This document shows positions 1 through 7,059 of a stretch of 29,701 nt of DNA, piece after piece. The DNA is from a virus. A model generated the notes under the pieces. That model was not told the origin of the DNA. It worked only from the letters and a program-made list of their open reading frames with translations, and made no database searches. The position numbers and the translations under genes were made by a program. The first letter of the stretch is position 1; each line of letters begins with the position of its first letter. Location: the IMG/VR virus record IMGVR_UViG_3300048592_001278, positions 1 through 29,701 of that record, one strand, 5' to 3'.

Positions 1-1
1 C

Positions 2-1279
2 TTCCGCTTCCTCGCCGGGGTCCGGGACGACGCCGATGGAACCCCGGCATCCCCCGCCGCCCCGCCGATCGCCATCGAGGTGCCGACCGACCGGCCGAGC
101 CTCGCCGTCCTGCCGTTCCGCTACCTCGCCGACGATCCCGCCCACCGCTTCCTCCTCGCCGGCCTGCAGGACGAGGTGACCGCCGGGCTCGGCCGGGTGA
201 GAAGCTACCTCGTCGTCAACAGCGGCTCCGCCGCCTCCGCCGCCGCCACGACCGACGACCTCCGCGCCATCGGCGCCGGGCTCGGCGTGCGCTACCTCGT
301 CACCGGCAGCCTCCGGGCCGGCGCCGGGCGGCTGCGCGTCACCGCCCATCTGGTCGAGGCGGCGAGCGGCATCGAGGTCTGGTCCGGCCGCTTCGAGAGC
401 GAGGCCGGCGACACGTTCGAGCTGCAGGACGCCATCACCGAGGCCCTGATCGGCGCCCTCTCGCCGGCCCTCTACACCGCCGAGGCCGACCGCCTGAAGC
501 GCCAGCGGCCGGCCTCGCTCGCGGCCTACGACCGCGTGCTGAAGGCCATTCCCGACTGCTGGGCCGTGGAGCGCACCGCCAGCCGCCGTGCCATGGCGGA
601 GTTGCAGGCAGCAATCGCCGCCGACCCCGACTATGGCCTCGCCCATGCGCTCCTCTCCTGGTGCCACGGCCAGCAGGTCGTCTACAACTGGACCTCCCGC
701 CCCGCCGAGCACCGCGCCCGGGCACTGACCCTGGCCCTGCGCGGCTACGCCCTCGACCCCGCCGATTCCATGGTTCTCACACTTCTCGCGACGGCCGAAT
801 CCGCCGCGGGCGAGGTCCTGGCCGCCCGCCGCCATCTCGACCGCGGCCTCGAGATCGACCCCAACTGCTGCTGGGCCTGGAACCGCTCGGGCTATCTCCA
901 CTGCTACACCGGCGATCCCGAATCCGGCATGGCCGACTTCGAGCGCTCGCTCCGCCTCAGCCCCCTCGACCCGCTCTGCCACCTGAGCTTCGTCGGCATG
1001 GGCCTCGCCCGTTTCGTCGCTGCCGACTACCCGTCCGCCCTCGGGTGGATCGACCGCGCCCTCGCCGACCGGCCGGGCATCCTCTGGGTCAACCGCCTGG
1101 TCGCCGCCTGTGCCGCCCTCGCCGGCGACATGGAGCGCGCCGCCCGCGCCGTCGCCATCGTCCAGGGCTACGCGCCCGGCATCCGCGCCGACGACATCGT
1201 CCGGGCCATCCCGCACCAGGTCGAGGCGACCCGCGAGCGCTACCGCCGGGCCCTCGTCCTCGCCGGCTTTCGCCCCTGA
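2..1279 (+). CDS. Partial host regulator with TolB-like N-terminal and TPR C-terminal region
   Basis: The reading frame is already open at the left edge, so the 5' end is missing; an internal GTG at 80 would give 399 aa, but translation continues upstream without a stop. The first visible residues (FRFLAGVRDD) resemble the last strand of an OmpR/CadC-type winged-helix domain, so the full protein is probably a DNA-binding regulator or a cyclase-associated protein. From about residue 8 (numbered from base 80), SLAVLPFRYLADDP and the following 100 residues match the TolB-like domain that often sits between such a head and TPRs. Residues about 170-350 show helical TPR-like repeats (PDYGLAHALLSWCH, DPNCCWAWNRSGYLH, SPLDPLCHLSFVGMG). 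It is a host gene and lies upstream of the tRNA on the same strand. The domain assignment is fairly sure; the ligand and targets are unknown. Confidence 0.75.
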   Translation, partial: FRFLAGVRDDADGTPASPAAPPIAIEVPTDRPSLAVLPFRYLADDPAHRFLLAGLQDEVTAGLGRVRSYLVVNSGSAASAAATTDDLRAIGAGLGVRYLVTGSLRAGAGRLRVTAHLVEAASGIEVWSGRFESEAGDTFELQDAITEALIGALSPALYTAEADRLKRQRPASLAAYDRVLKAIPDCWAVERTASRRAMAELQAAIAADPDYGLAHALLSWCHGQQVVYNWTSRPAEHRARALTLALRGYALDPADSMVLTLLATAESAAGEVLAARRHLDRGLEIDPNCCWAWNRSGYLHCYTGDPESGMADFERSLRLSPLDPLCHLSFVGMGLARFVAADYPSALGWIDRALADRPGILWVNRLVAACAALAGDMERAARAVAIVQGYAPGIRADDIVRAIPHQVEATRERYRRALVLAGFRP

Positions 1280-1287
1280 CGCACGGC

Positions 1288-1316
1288 TGGACAGGCCACG
1301 ACCGACCCCTTATATC
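1288..1316 (+). promoter_or_regulatory. Candidate promoter of tRNA-Phe
   Basis: TGGACA (1288-1293) and TATATC (1311-1316) are separated by exactly 17 bp. They match the sigma-70 consensus at 5 of 6 and 4 of 6 positions. The mature tRNA begins 10 bases after the -10 box, which fits a very short leader. Confidence 0.55.
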
Positions 1317-1325
1317 CGCGCCTGC

Positions 1326-1401
<76 letters not shown>

Positions 1402-1493
1402 TTTATTTCAATGACTTAACTGATTTCCCCGATAATGTTTGGCACCGTTTTGGCACCAAAGACGTTAACGGCGATCTGGTGCAACGCTAGCTG

Positions 1494-1625
1494 AGTGTCA
1501 GACGACACTTAGTCGTTCTGAGGTAGATGGGTTCATTGATCCGGGATATCGTGGCGGTTTCAACAGGTTAACCGAGTTCCAGAAAAAATTGGAAGTGTCG
1601 CGGCCGGGGGTGAAACGCGACACTT
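1494..1625. repeat. Two inverted repeats sharing the AGTGTC core
   Basis: AGTGTC (1494-1499) and GACACT (1504-1509) form a 6-bp inverted repeat with a 4-base loop. AAGTGTCGCG (1593-1602) and CGCGACACTT (1616-1625) form a perfect 10-bp inverted repeat with a 13-base spacer. The two share the same core and lie about 100 bp apart. They could be a decayed transposon end, a regulator site or an RNA hairpin; none has a T-run that would make a standard terminator. Confidence 0.5.
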
Positions 1626-1779
1626 AACCGCCCGGGGCCGATTCCAGGCCCGTCAGCAGCCCGCCGCAAATCCATCGTTGAAGACGCCTCGAAGCCGCGT
1701 GAACGCTGGCTCGAAAGGGCGTTAGGAATGTGGTCGATAGTCTCGATTCGCGACCAAGTGATGATTATAAGTGCGGCCG

Positions 1780-1880
1780 CATGATTACAATGTGATCGCC
1801 GCCATGGCCGCGCGCTCGTTGGGTTTGGCAGGCCGCGACAGAAGTCATGATTACATTGTGATGATCGCATTGTAATCATG
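1780..1880. repeat. Cluster of three 18-bp ATGATTACAATG-type sites
   Basis: CATGATTACAATGTGATC lies at 1780-1797 on the plus strand. CATGATTACATTGTGATG lies at 1846-1863 (16 of 18 identical). CATGATTACAATGCGATC lies on the minus strand at 1863-1880 (17 of 18 identical to the first). The second and third sites touch head to head and make a 35-bp near-palindrome. Such an array is typical of a DNA-binding protein site cluster. Given the position left of a Mu-like repressor, transposase end-binding sites or an operator are the main options. Confidence 0.6.
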
Positions 1881-2048
1881 GTCGCCGTCAGATAGGACAA
1901 CGATCACGTCCGGCCGGCTGGGCTCTGAGTATCGTAAATGCGTCACCGCCCGGGCGTCCGTCAGCCCGCGCGATTCTTTGTGATGTCCGGAGGATCGCCT
2001 TACGCTAGAATTTGATCTTCGATCTGCAACCAGGGGGGGTGCCTGCCC

Positions 2049-2513
2049 ATGGCGACAACGGGTTTTCGAATGGAAGCCACGATCGACGACGCCGAGGTGC
2101 GGCGGGTGCTCGGGGAACTGGCCAGCCGTGGCAGCGATCTCTCGGAGCCCATGGATACGATTGCCGGCTATCTCGAGGACGAGACCAGAACGCGATTCCT
2201 GGTGTACCAGACGAGCCCGGACGGGGTGCCGTGGAAGCCGTCTCGGCGGGCGCTGCGGACCGCGGGCGGCAAGACGCTTGTCGATACCGAGGTTCTGCTC
2301 GATTCGCTGACCTCCACCAGCTCGGCGGACGAGGCCGTGGTCGGTGTCGCCTCACCTTACGCCTTCATCCATCAGGTCGGCGGCAATGCCGGGCGCGGCG
2401 GCAAGAGCCCGATCCCGGCGCGTCCCTATCTCGGGGTTTCGGCCGAGGACGAGCGCCAGATCTACGCCATCATCGAAGACTACATCGCCGACGTGCCCGG
2501 CGTAACTCGCTAG
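2049..2513 (+). CDS. Orphan phage virion morphogenesis protein (Mu G-like), second copy
   Basis: This 154-aa protein is clearly homologous along its whole length to the product of 27837-28307. Shared blocks include EATIDDA, DLSEPMD, GGKTLVD, LTSTSS, EAVVGVA, ARPYLG and SAEDER; I estimate roughly 60% identity by eye. The family is the Mu G/phage virion morphogenesis (tail completion) family. ATG 2049 is chosen because a G-rich Shine-Dalgarno (AGGGGGGG) lies about 10 bases upstream. It stands alone, left of the repressor and away from any other structural gene, which is unusual for a Mu-like map. It could be a relic of an older related prophage, a duplicated gene carried at the left end, or a lysogenically expressed gene. 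Family assignment is firm, role here unknown. Confidence 0.8.
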   Translation: MATTGFRMEATIDDAEVRRVLGELASRGSDLSEPMDTIAGYLEDETRTRFLVYQTSPDGVPWKPSRRALRTAGGKTLVDTEVLLDSLTSTSSADEAVVGVASPYAFIHQVGGNAGRGGKSPIPARPYLGVSAEDERQIYAIIEDYIADVPGVTR

Positions 2514-2575
2514 AATCTCCGGCAGCACGGTACTTCGTGCACGCCCCCATGTAAGAAGCGTGGCCGGGGCGGCGG

Positions 2576-3115
2576 TCAGCCGCCCTTCCGGCTGTGCCGG
2601 TCGTGAATGTCCTTCATGAGCCGGGCAATCTCGGCCGTGGCGGGCGGCGGCTCGCCATCCTGCTCGCGATCCCAGACGAGCGAGGAGACGGCGAGCACCA
2701 TCTCGGCGAGCTCGGCGCCGCCGAGGCGCCAGCCGGACATGTCGACCAGCGCTTCGACCGTCCCGACAATCCTGGCGAACTCGTCCTGGATGGAAGCGGG
2801 ATGATCGGGCGGGCTGTCCTCGCCTTCCCGCATCGGCCCGACGCCGGTCGCAAGCCACTCGAGGCGAACCGCACATACTTGAGCGATGTATGAAATAGTG
2901 CCTAGTCGTGGGTTGGCGGGCGCTCCAGCCAGCCATTTTTTTACCTGTGAATGAGATACGTTTATCCGCTTGGCAAACGCCTCCTGCGATTCTCCTGGCT
3001 CCATTAGCGCCTTGAGGCGATCGGAAAATCCATTCGGTCGAAGTGATATCCCTTCTTCTCGCGCAGTGGGCGAACTAATATCGATCTTTGTACCTTTGTC
3101 GGTTGACATGGACAT
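2576..3115 (-). CDS. Mu-like phage repressor, XRE/Cro-CI helix-turn-helix
   Basis: This 179-aa protein is on the minus strand and divergent from Ner. Residues about 30-90 form an XRE-type helix-turn-helix (FSDRLKALM, QEAFAKRINVSHSQVKKWLAG, ISYIAQVCAVRLEWLATG). The C-terminal half is helical and has no recognisable LexA/S24 autoprotease motif, so SOS cleavage is not indicated. ATG 3115 is preceded by an AGGGG Shine-Dalgarno read on the minus strand; a second in-frame ATG lies at 3109. Position and orientation match the lysogenic repressor (c) of Mu-like phages. Function is inferred from domain and context. Confidence 0.82.
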   Translation of the reverse strand: MSMSTDKGTKIDISSPTAREEGISLRPNGFSDRLKALMEPGESQEAFAKRINVSHSQVKKWLAGAPANPRLGTISYIAQVCAVRLEWLATGVGPMREGEDSPPDHPASIQDEFARIVGTVEALVDMSGWRLGGAELAEMVLAVSSLVWDREQDGEPPPATAEIARLMKDIHDRHSRKGG

Positions 3116-3157
3116 TATTCTACCCCTAAGAGGCTTAACGAAGGTCTAAGTAGGGGT
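3103..3157 (+). promoter_or_regulatory. Divergent early control region: candidate early promoter and operator
   Basis: TTGACA (3103-3108) is a perfect -35 box; 17 bases later CTAAGA (3126-3131) is a weak -10 reading toward ner. ACCCCTA (3122-3128) and TAGGGGT (3151-3157) are a perfect 7-bp inverted repeat. Each half also contains the Shine-Dalgarno of one of the two divergent genes, so the symmetry may partly reflect ribosome-binding sites rather than an operator. Confidence 0.4.
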
Positions 3158-3160
3158 CGC

Positions 3161-3487
3161 ATGATGGTGGAGCAGCCGGATGGTTGGCATCTCGAGGACA
3201 TCAAGGCGGCGGTTCGGAAGAAGGGGATCACGCTGAAAGCCCTCGCAATTGCACACGGATTGGAGCCGACGGCCACGAAACAGGCCCTCAGGCGCCCGCA
3301 TACCAAGGGAGAGCGCGCCATCGCCGCCGTGCTCGGCGTGGCGCCGCAGCTCATCTGGCCCGACCGGTACGAGGAAGACGGCAGGCCGAAGCGAGGGCGC
3401 ACCGTTCAGCGTAAGGCGCGGCGCCGCACAGCGCAGCAGAAATCTACACCTGCGGTTCCGCCGGCCGAGCGCGGAGAAGACGCATGA
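3161..3487 (+). CDS. ner: Ner-like early DNA-binding regulator
   Basis: The protein is 108 aa. Residues 6-75 match the Ner/Nlp winged DNA-binding family: WHLEDIKAAVRKKGITLKAL, an HTH with PTATKQALRRP, then GERAIAAVLGVAPQLIWPDRY. The C-terminus is a basic tail rich in K and R. It is the first gene of the rightward operon, divergent from the repressor, as ner is in Mu, where it turns down early and repressor transcription. ATG 3161 is followed immediately by ATG 3164; TAGGGG upstream can serve either. The stop overlaps the next start by 4 bases. Confidence 0.85.
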   Translation: MMVEQPDGWHLEDIKAAVRKKGITLKALAIAHGLEPTATKQALRRPHTKGERAIAAVLGVAPQLIWPDRYEEDGRPKRGRTVQRKARRRTAQQKSTPAVPPAERGEDA

Positions 3488-4035
3488 ACTCGGAGAAGCT
3501 GGCGCCGCTGAAGAAGCGCCTGCGGCTCGCCGTGGAGATGGCGGGCGGCCTCGAGGAGATCTGCCGGAAGACGGGAAGATCGATGGGCACCGTCGAGGAC
3601 CATCTGACCTGCCCGTGGCGGCATGTGCCGATCTACTACGTCCGGGATTACGCGCAGGCCGCCGGTGTCAGCGAGCTCTGGCTGCTGCACGGCGAGGTCG
3701 AGGCGCCGGCCAATCTGCCCTCTCAGCCCAATCCGACCCCTCAGCAAGGAACCGACATGCAGAAGAGCGAGCGGCCTTCCGGCTGCCCCGATCTCGCCGT
3801 GCTGCTCGAGCTCGACGCGCCCGCGCGCCGGGCGATCCTCGATCAGATCGGCTTCAATGGCGAGCTGCGTCATGCGACGCGGTCGCTCAGGCACCTGCTG
3901 ATGGTGGCCGTGCACCGCCTCGACCAGCTCGAGGAGCGGGTCGCCGGGCTCGGCGGCGCCGGGGAGCGGCCGGTCGTCGTCTTCATGGAGCCGAAGCGGG
4001 CCGAGGACATGCGGCTCGGGGCGGTGCGGGCATGA
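3484..4035 (+). CDS. Phage early protein with possible Cro-like N-terminal domain
   Basis: This 183-aa protein has a helical N-terminal 75 residues (LKKRLRLAVEMAGGLEEICR, then MGTVEDHLTCPWRHVPIYYV and AGVSELWLLHGE) that look like a small helix-turn-helix used in phage early regulators. A proline-rich linker follows (PANLPSQPNPTPQQ), then a helical segment with HLLMVAVHRLDQLEERVAGL that may be a short coiled coil. Its start overlaps ner by 4 bases and its stop overlaps the next ATG, so it is translationally coupled in the early operon. I do not recognise a named family. Confidence 0.7.
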   Translation: MNSEKLAPLKKRLRLAVEMAGGLEEICRKTGRSMGTVEDHLTCPWRHVPIYYVRDYAQAAGVSELWLLHGEVEAPANLPSQPNPTPQQGTDMQKSERPSGCPDLAVLLELDAPARRAILDQIGFNGELRHATRSLRHLLMVAVHRLDQLEERVAGLGGAGERPVVVFMEPKRAEDMRLGAVRA

Positions 4036-4457
4036 CGACGCAGATCAAGGCGGCGCTCGGCAGGCGCCGCGCCGATATCTGCCACCGCGTTCTGGCGGCC
4101 GTGGAGGCGGGCGAGCGGCCGGTTGTCGCCTGTCGGCGCATCGCCGCCCAGATGGAAGTGGCCGTGTCGTCGATCGAGCTCTGGTTCAGCCGGATCGAGG
4201 GGCTCGACGAGGCGGAATGGGCGGCGGCGCTGACCACGACCTCCGGCCAGCGGGCTAGGCCGGTCCCCGAGCTGCAATGGAGCACGATGGTCGAGCGGCT
4301 GGTGGCCGGCGATTCGGCGGCGGTGGCGGCCGAGACGGCGATCAGGGTCTGCAAGAAGGCCGGCATCCGCCCGGTGAGCCGCTCCTCGGTCTTCCGCCGG
4401 CTGATCCATCTGGCGCAACGCGAGGCGGATGCGCGAATCCAGGGAGAACGTACATGA
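4032..4457 (+). CDS. Hypothetical early phage protein with helix-turn-helix character
   Basis: The protein is 141 aa, starting at the ATG that overlaps the preceding TGA (ATGA). Two helical blocks resemble DNA-binding regions: CRRIAAQMEVAVSSIELWFS near residues 36-55, and VCKKAGIRPVSRSSVFRRLI near residues 108-128. Its place between Ner and the transposase is that of small regulatory or accessory early genes. No specific family is recognised. It overlaps the next gene by 4 bases. Confidence 0.65.
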   Translation: MTTQIKAALGRRRADICHRVLAAVEAGERPVVACRRIAAQMEVAVSSIELWFSRIEGLDEAEWAAALTTTSGQRARPVPELQWSTMVERLVAGDSAAVAAETAIRVCKKAGIRPVSRSSVFRRLIHLAQREADARIQGERT

Positions 4458-4678
4458 ACGCGGCCGACCCTGTGGCCATGCCCTTCCTCGCGGCGCTCGA
4501 CGAGGCGCGCGGCGCCGCGGAACTGCCGGAGGAGGCCGGCTGGCGGCGCCAGGCGCTGCGGCATCTCGACGACGACGCGGTGCTGGCGAGCCTCCGGGCC
4601 GATGCCGCGCGCTTCGGCTTCGCCGACGTGCTGGCCTTCCTGACGCCGGCAGCGCCGGCAGCGGGGGGGCAGGGATGA
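4454..4678 (+). CDS. Small hypothetical early phage protein
   Basis: This 74-aa, mostly helical, acidic protein (LAALDEARGAAELPEEAGWR, HLDDDAVLASLRADAARFGF) is coupled to both neighbours by 4-base ATGA overlaps. It has no membrane segment or cysteine motif. The 3' end contains a run of seven G. Function unknown; coding status is supported by the chained overlaps. Confidence 0.6.
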   Translation: MNAADPVAMPFLAALDEARGAAELPEEAGWRRQALRHLDDDAVLASLRADAARFGFADVLAFLTPAAPAAGGQG

Positions 4679-4833
4679 GCGAGGCCGAGATCACCAGCCT
4701 GCTCTGGTGGGGCCTCTCCGGGCTCTTCATCCTGCTGCCGCTGCTGTTCTGCGGCCCGCTGCTCGATCGGGCGGGCGATCCGCCGGGCTTCAGCAAGGAA
4801 GAGCGGGTCGACGGTAGGGACGGGCATGCTTAG
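4675..4833 (+). CDS. Small single-pass membrane protein
   Basis: This 52-aa protein has one strong hydrophobic segment at residues about 7-29 (TSLLWWGLSGLFILLPLLFC) followed by a charged tail. The ATG overlaps the preceding stop, and GGCAGGG upstream is a usable Shine-Dalgarno. It lies in the early region, so it is not an obvious holin; a membrane-associated accessory function is possible but unproven. Confidence 0.55.
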   Translation: MSEAEITSLLWWGLSGLFILLPLLFCGPLLDRAGDPPGFSKEERVDGRDGHA

Positions 4834-4921
4834 CTTTTACCGTCGCCTTTTCGCCGCCGTCTTCCGGGTCGACCTGACGCAGCTTGCCGGCGGGCGCACT
4901 GCCCCCCGCTGGCTGCGCTAG
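4826..4921 (+). CDS. Very small hypothetical peptide upstream of transposase
   Basis: This 31-aa frame (begins MLSFYRRLFAAVF) starts 8 bases before the preceding stop and ends 20 bases before the transposase ATG. It is amphipathic and basic. Tiny phage peptides of this kind are often real but cannot be proven from one sequence; it could instead be untranslated leader. Confidence 0.35.
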   Translation: MLSFYRRLFAAVFRVDLTQLAGGRTAPRWLR

Positions 4922-4941
4922 CAGGGCCGTGGGGGGGGGGG

Positions 4942-7005
4942 ATGTCGGGCGGGGCTGAATCGGCTGGGGCTTCCTTGGGCGAGACCGAACGGCCGACACC
5001 ACCGCTAATTCAGGCCGGCGGACTGATCACGGCGTACGAGCTGCAACGGCTCGGCTTGCCGGGGCTTCCGAAGTGGCAGTCGAACATCAACCGCAAGGCG
5101 GTGATCGAGGGAATCCCCCGGTATCCACACCCGGGTCGCCGCGGCGCCTACGCCTATCTGATCCAGGACCTTCCGCAGGTCGCCCGAGACGCATTCAGGT
5201 CTGCCTTTCCAGATGCCTTCGAAGGCCGTTCACAGCCGGGCGAAAGCGGGGTCGCGGCTGTCGCCCCGGCTGTGGCTCCGCAGGCACCGGCCGTGTCGAT
5301 TTCTCCGCCCTCCCGGGAGGTCGAGAAAATCGACATGCCGGCCGCTCCGGCGGTGTCTCGAGGGGCGGCGCAACCAAATCCGAAAAACGAGCCGATTGCG
5401 CAACCGGACGCTGCCAGCGCCGAGCGGTCGCGCCGGCGCAAGCGGGGCTCGGCGATCGAGCGGGACGAGGCGCTGAAGGGCTACGTGGTCGGGCTGCTCG
5501 GCCACAAGCCGCACATCAAGGCGTCGCACATGGCGCAGGCGATCGCCGTGGACCAGGGGCGCCAGATCGACCTCCGGACGGTGCAGCGCTTCCTCAAGCG
5601 GTGGAAGGCGGAGAACGCGGTGCTCTACGCCTACCTGGAGGACCCGGACCGGGCGAAGGGCAAGTACCAGCCGGCGCAGGGCTCGCAGACGGCGCACATC
5701 GGGGCGGTGAACGAGCTGTGGGAGCTCGACACGACGCCGGCCGACGTGATGCTGAAGGACGGCCGGCACCACGTCATCGGCTGCATCGACCTCTACAGCC
5801 GGCGGATGCGGCTCCTGGTGGTGCCCATCTCCTCGGCGGAGGGCGTGGTGCTGGCGCTGCGCGACGCGATCGAGGACTGGGGCGTCCCCAAGGCGATCCG
5901 CACCGACAACGGCCGCGACTACAAGTCGACCTGGATGAACCGGGTCTGCGCGTCGCTCGGCATCGAGCGGGACTTCGGCCGGCCGTACAGGCCGGAGGAC
6001 AAATCGACGATCGAGCGGGCGCTCGGCATCTTCAGCCACGACATCGTCGAGCTGCTGCCCGGCTACATCGGCCACAACGTCGCCCAGCGCGAGGCGATCC
6101 GCAATCGCCGGAGCTTCGCGCAGCGGCTGGCGCGGAAGGGCGACGTGGTCGACCTGGAGATGGACGCCGAAGGGTTCCAGGACGCCTGCGACAAGTGGCT
6201 CGCCATCTACAACGGCCGGCCGCACTCGAATTTCAAGGGCAAGCTCAAGGGGCTCTCGCCGCAGCGCGCGGCGCTGGCCTCGCCCGGGGCGGTGAAGCGG
6301 GTCGAGAGCACCCACCACCTCGACCTCCTCCTGGCCCCGGCGCCGGACAACAACGGCAGGCGCCGGGTCGGCAAGGAGGGGATCAAGGTCGCCGGCCGGC
6401 AGTACATCGCCAAGGAGCTCGCCGCCCATCAAGGCGAGACGGTCAATGTCCGCTACCACCCGCAGCGGCTCGGCGCCGTCGCCGTCTGGGACGTCCATTG
6501 CGAGCGGCTCATCTGCTACGCCGAGAACGCGGAGCTGATGGAGCACGCGCGCCGCGCCGAGATCGCGATCGAGGCCAAGGCGGTGCATCGCGAGAAGGTC
6601 AGGGACGGGCTGGCGCCGATCAGGGCCGCCGGCAAGGCGCACGACTTCGACGGTGTGGGTCTGCGCATGCTCGACGCGGGCAGCGCGGAAGCAAGCAACG
6701 TCGTGGGCATCCCGAGGCGCTCGCTCAAGCATCAGACGCGGGAGCTGGAAGCGCTGGAGCAGGCCGCCAGGGCCGCCGAGCCGCCGCCCATGCGCTACGA
6801 GCCGGACGGCCGGCCGATCACCGACGACCCGGCCACCTGGGCGACCTGGGCGCTGGCGAACCGCGACAAGCTGAGCGAACGCGACCTGCGGACGCTGGCC
6901 GGCGATTTCGCGAGGAAGAGCTTCCGGGTGCGGATGGAAATGGAGACGCCCGACTGGCTGCGGCCTTTGGTCGACCAGATCGAAAAAGAAAGGGCGGCGT
7001 CATGA
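4942..7005 (+). CDS. Mu-type DDE transposase (MuA homologue)
   Basis: The protein is 687 aa, close to the 663 aa of MuA. It catalyses strand cleavage and transfer in integration and replicative transposition. Residues about 22-95 form an N-terminal DNA-binding region; a proline/alanine-rich linker spans about 96-165; residues 170-235 form a second helical DNA-binding region. The integrase-core fold is clear: D263 in NELWELDTTPADV, D322 in AIRTDNGRDY and E358 in DKSTIERALG, with 35 residues between the last two (D,D-35-E). The C-terminal part has the barrel region (VRYHPQRLGAVAVWD) and a basic tail that would contact MuB. ATG 4942 directly follows an 11-base G run (4931-4941), which is the only Shine-Dalgarno-like sequence. 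The stop overlaps an 18-codon frame, and the MuB-like gene follows. Confidence 0.95.
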   Translation: MSGGAESAGASLGETERPTPPLIQAGGLITAYELQRLGLPGLPKWQSNINRKAVIEGIPRYPHPGRRGAYAYLIQDLPQVARDAFRSAFPDAFEGRSQPGESGVAAVAPAVAPQAPAVSISPPSREVEKIDMPAAPAVSRGAAQPNPKNEPIAQPDAASAERSRRRKRGSAIERDEALKGYVVGLLGHKPHIKASHMAQAIAVDQGRQIDLRTVQRFLKRWKAENAVLYAYLEDPDRAKGKYQPAQGSQTAHIGAVNELWELDTTPADVMLKDGRHHVIGCIDLYSRRMRLLVVPISSAEGVVLALRDAIEDWGVPKAIRTDNGRDYKSTWMNRVCASLGIERDFGRPYRPEDKSTIERALGIFSHDIVELLPGYIGHNVAQREAIRNRRSFAQRLARKGDVVDLEMDAEGFQDACDKWLAIYNGRPHSNFKGKLKGLSPQRAALASPGAVKRVESTHHLDLLLAPAPDNNGRRRVGKEGIKVAGRQYIAKELAAHQGETVNVRYHPQRLGAVAVWDVHCERLICYAENAELMEHARRAEIAIEAKAVHREKVRDGLAPIRAAGKAHDFDGVGLRMLDAGSAEASNVVGIPRRSLKHQTRELEALEQAARAAEPPPMRYEPDGRPITDDPATWATWALANRDKLSERDLRTLAGDFARKSFRVRMEMETPDWLRPLVDQIEKERAAS

Positions 7006-7058
7006 CAACGCCGCCCCGCAAGTCGGTTCATCAACTGTTCCGCAAACGTCGGAGATGA
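7002..7058 (+). CDS. Possible 18-aa basic leader peptide between transposase and MuB-like gene
   Basis: ATG 7002 overlaps the transposase TGA, and the frame MTTPPRKSVHQLFRKRRR ends 1 base before the next ATG. The spacing is exactly that of a coupled cistron and the peptide is very basic. It may simply be a bridge for translational coupling. Coding is uncertain. Confidence 0.25.
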   Translation: MTTPPRKSVHQLFRKRRR

Positions 7059-7059
7059 C

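Larger units (their letters stand above)
1402..2048. other. Gene-poor transition zone between host tRNA and phage-like genes
   Basis: No convincing gene is seen in these 647 bases. The stretch is visibly richer in A+T than the rest. It holds two inverted repeats built on AGTGTC/GACACT (1494-1509, and 1593-1602 with 1616-1625) and a cluster of ATGATTACA-type sites (1780-1880). A short minus-strand frame (1568-1900) has an unconvincing composition. The left prophage end probably lies here or just downstream, but without the right end or an empty-site sequence it cannot be placed. Confidence 0.6.

Noticed and set aside
1568-1900. Minus-strand 110-codon frame in the transition zone
   Set aside because: It covers the inverted repeats and site cluster, has no ribosome-binding site worth noting and shows no family resemblance.
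3122-3157. ACCCCTA/TAGGGGT inverted repeat as a firm operator
   Set aside because: Each half also serves as the Shine-Dalgarno of one of the two divergent genes, so symmetry alone is not proof; kept only as a low-confidence candidate.
5230-6732. Minus-strand frame of 500 codons
   Set aside because: It is the antisense shadow of the transposase DDE domain, which is unmistakable on the plus strand.
5073-7058. Plus-strand frame of 661 codons overlapping the transposase
   Set aside because: It is the +1 shadow frame of the transposase gene, Gly/Arg/Ala-rich without any motif.
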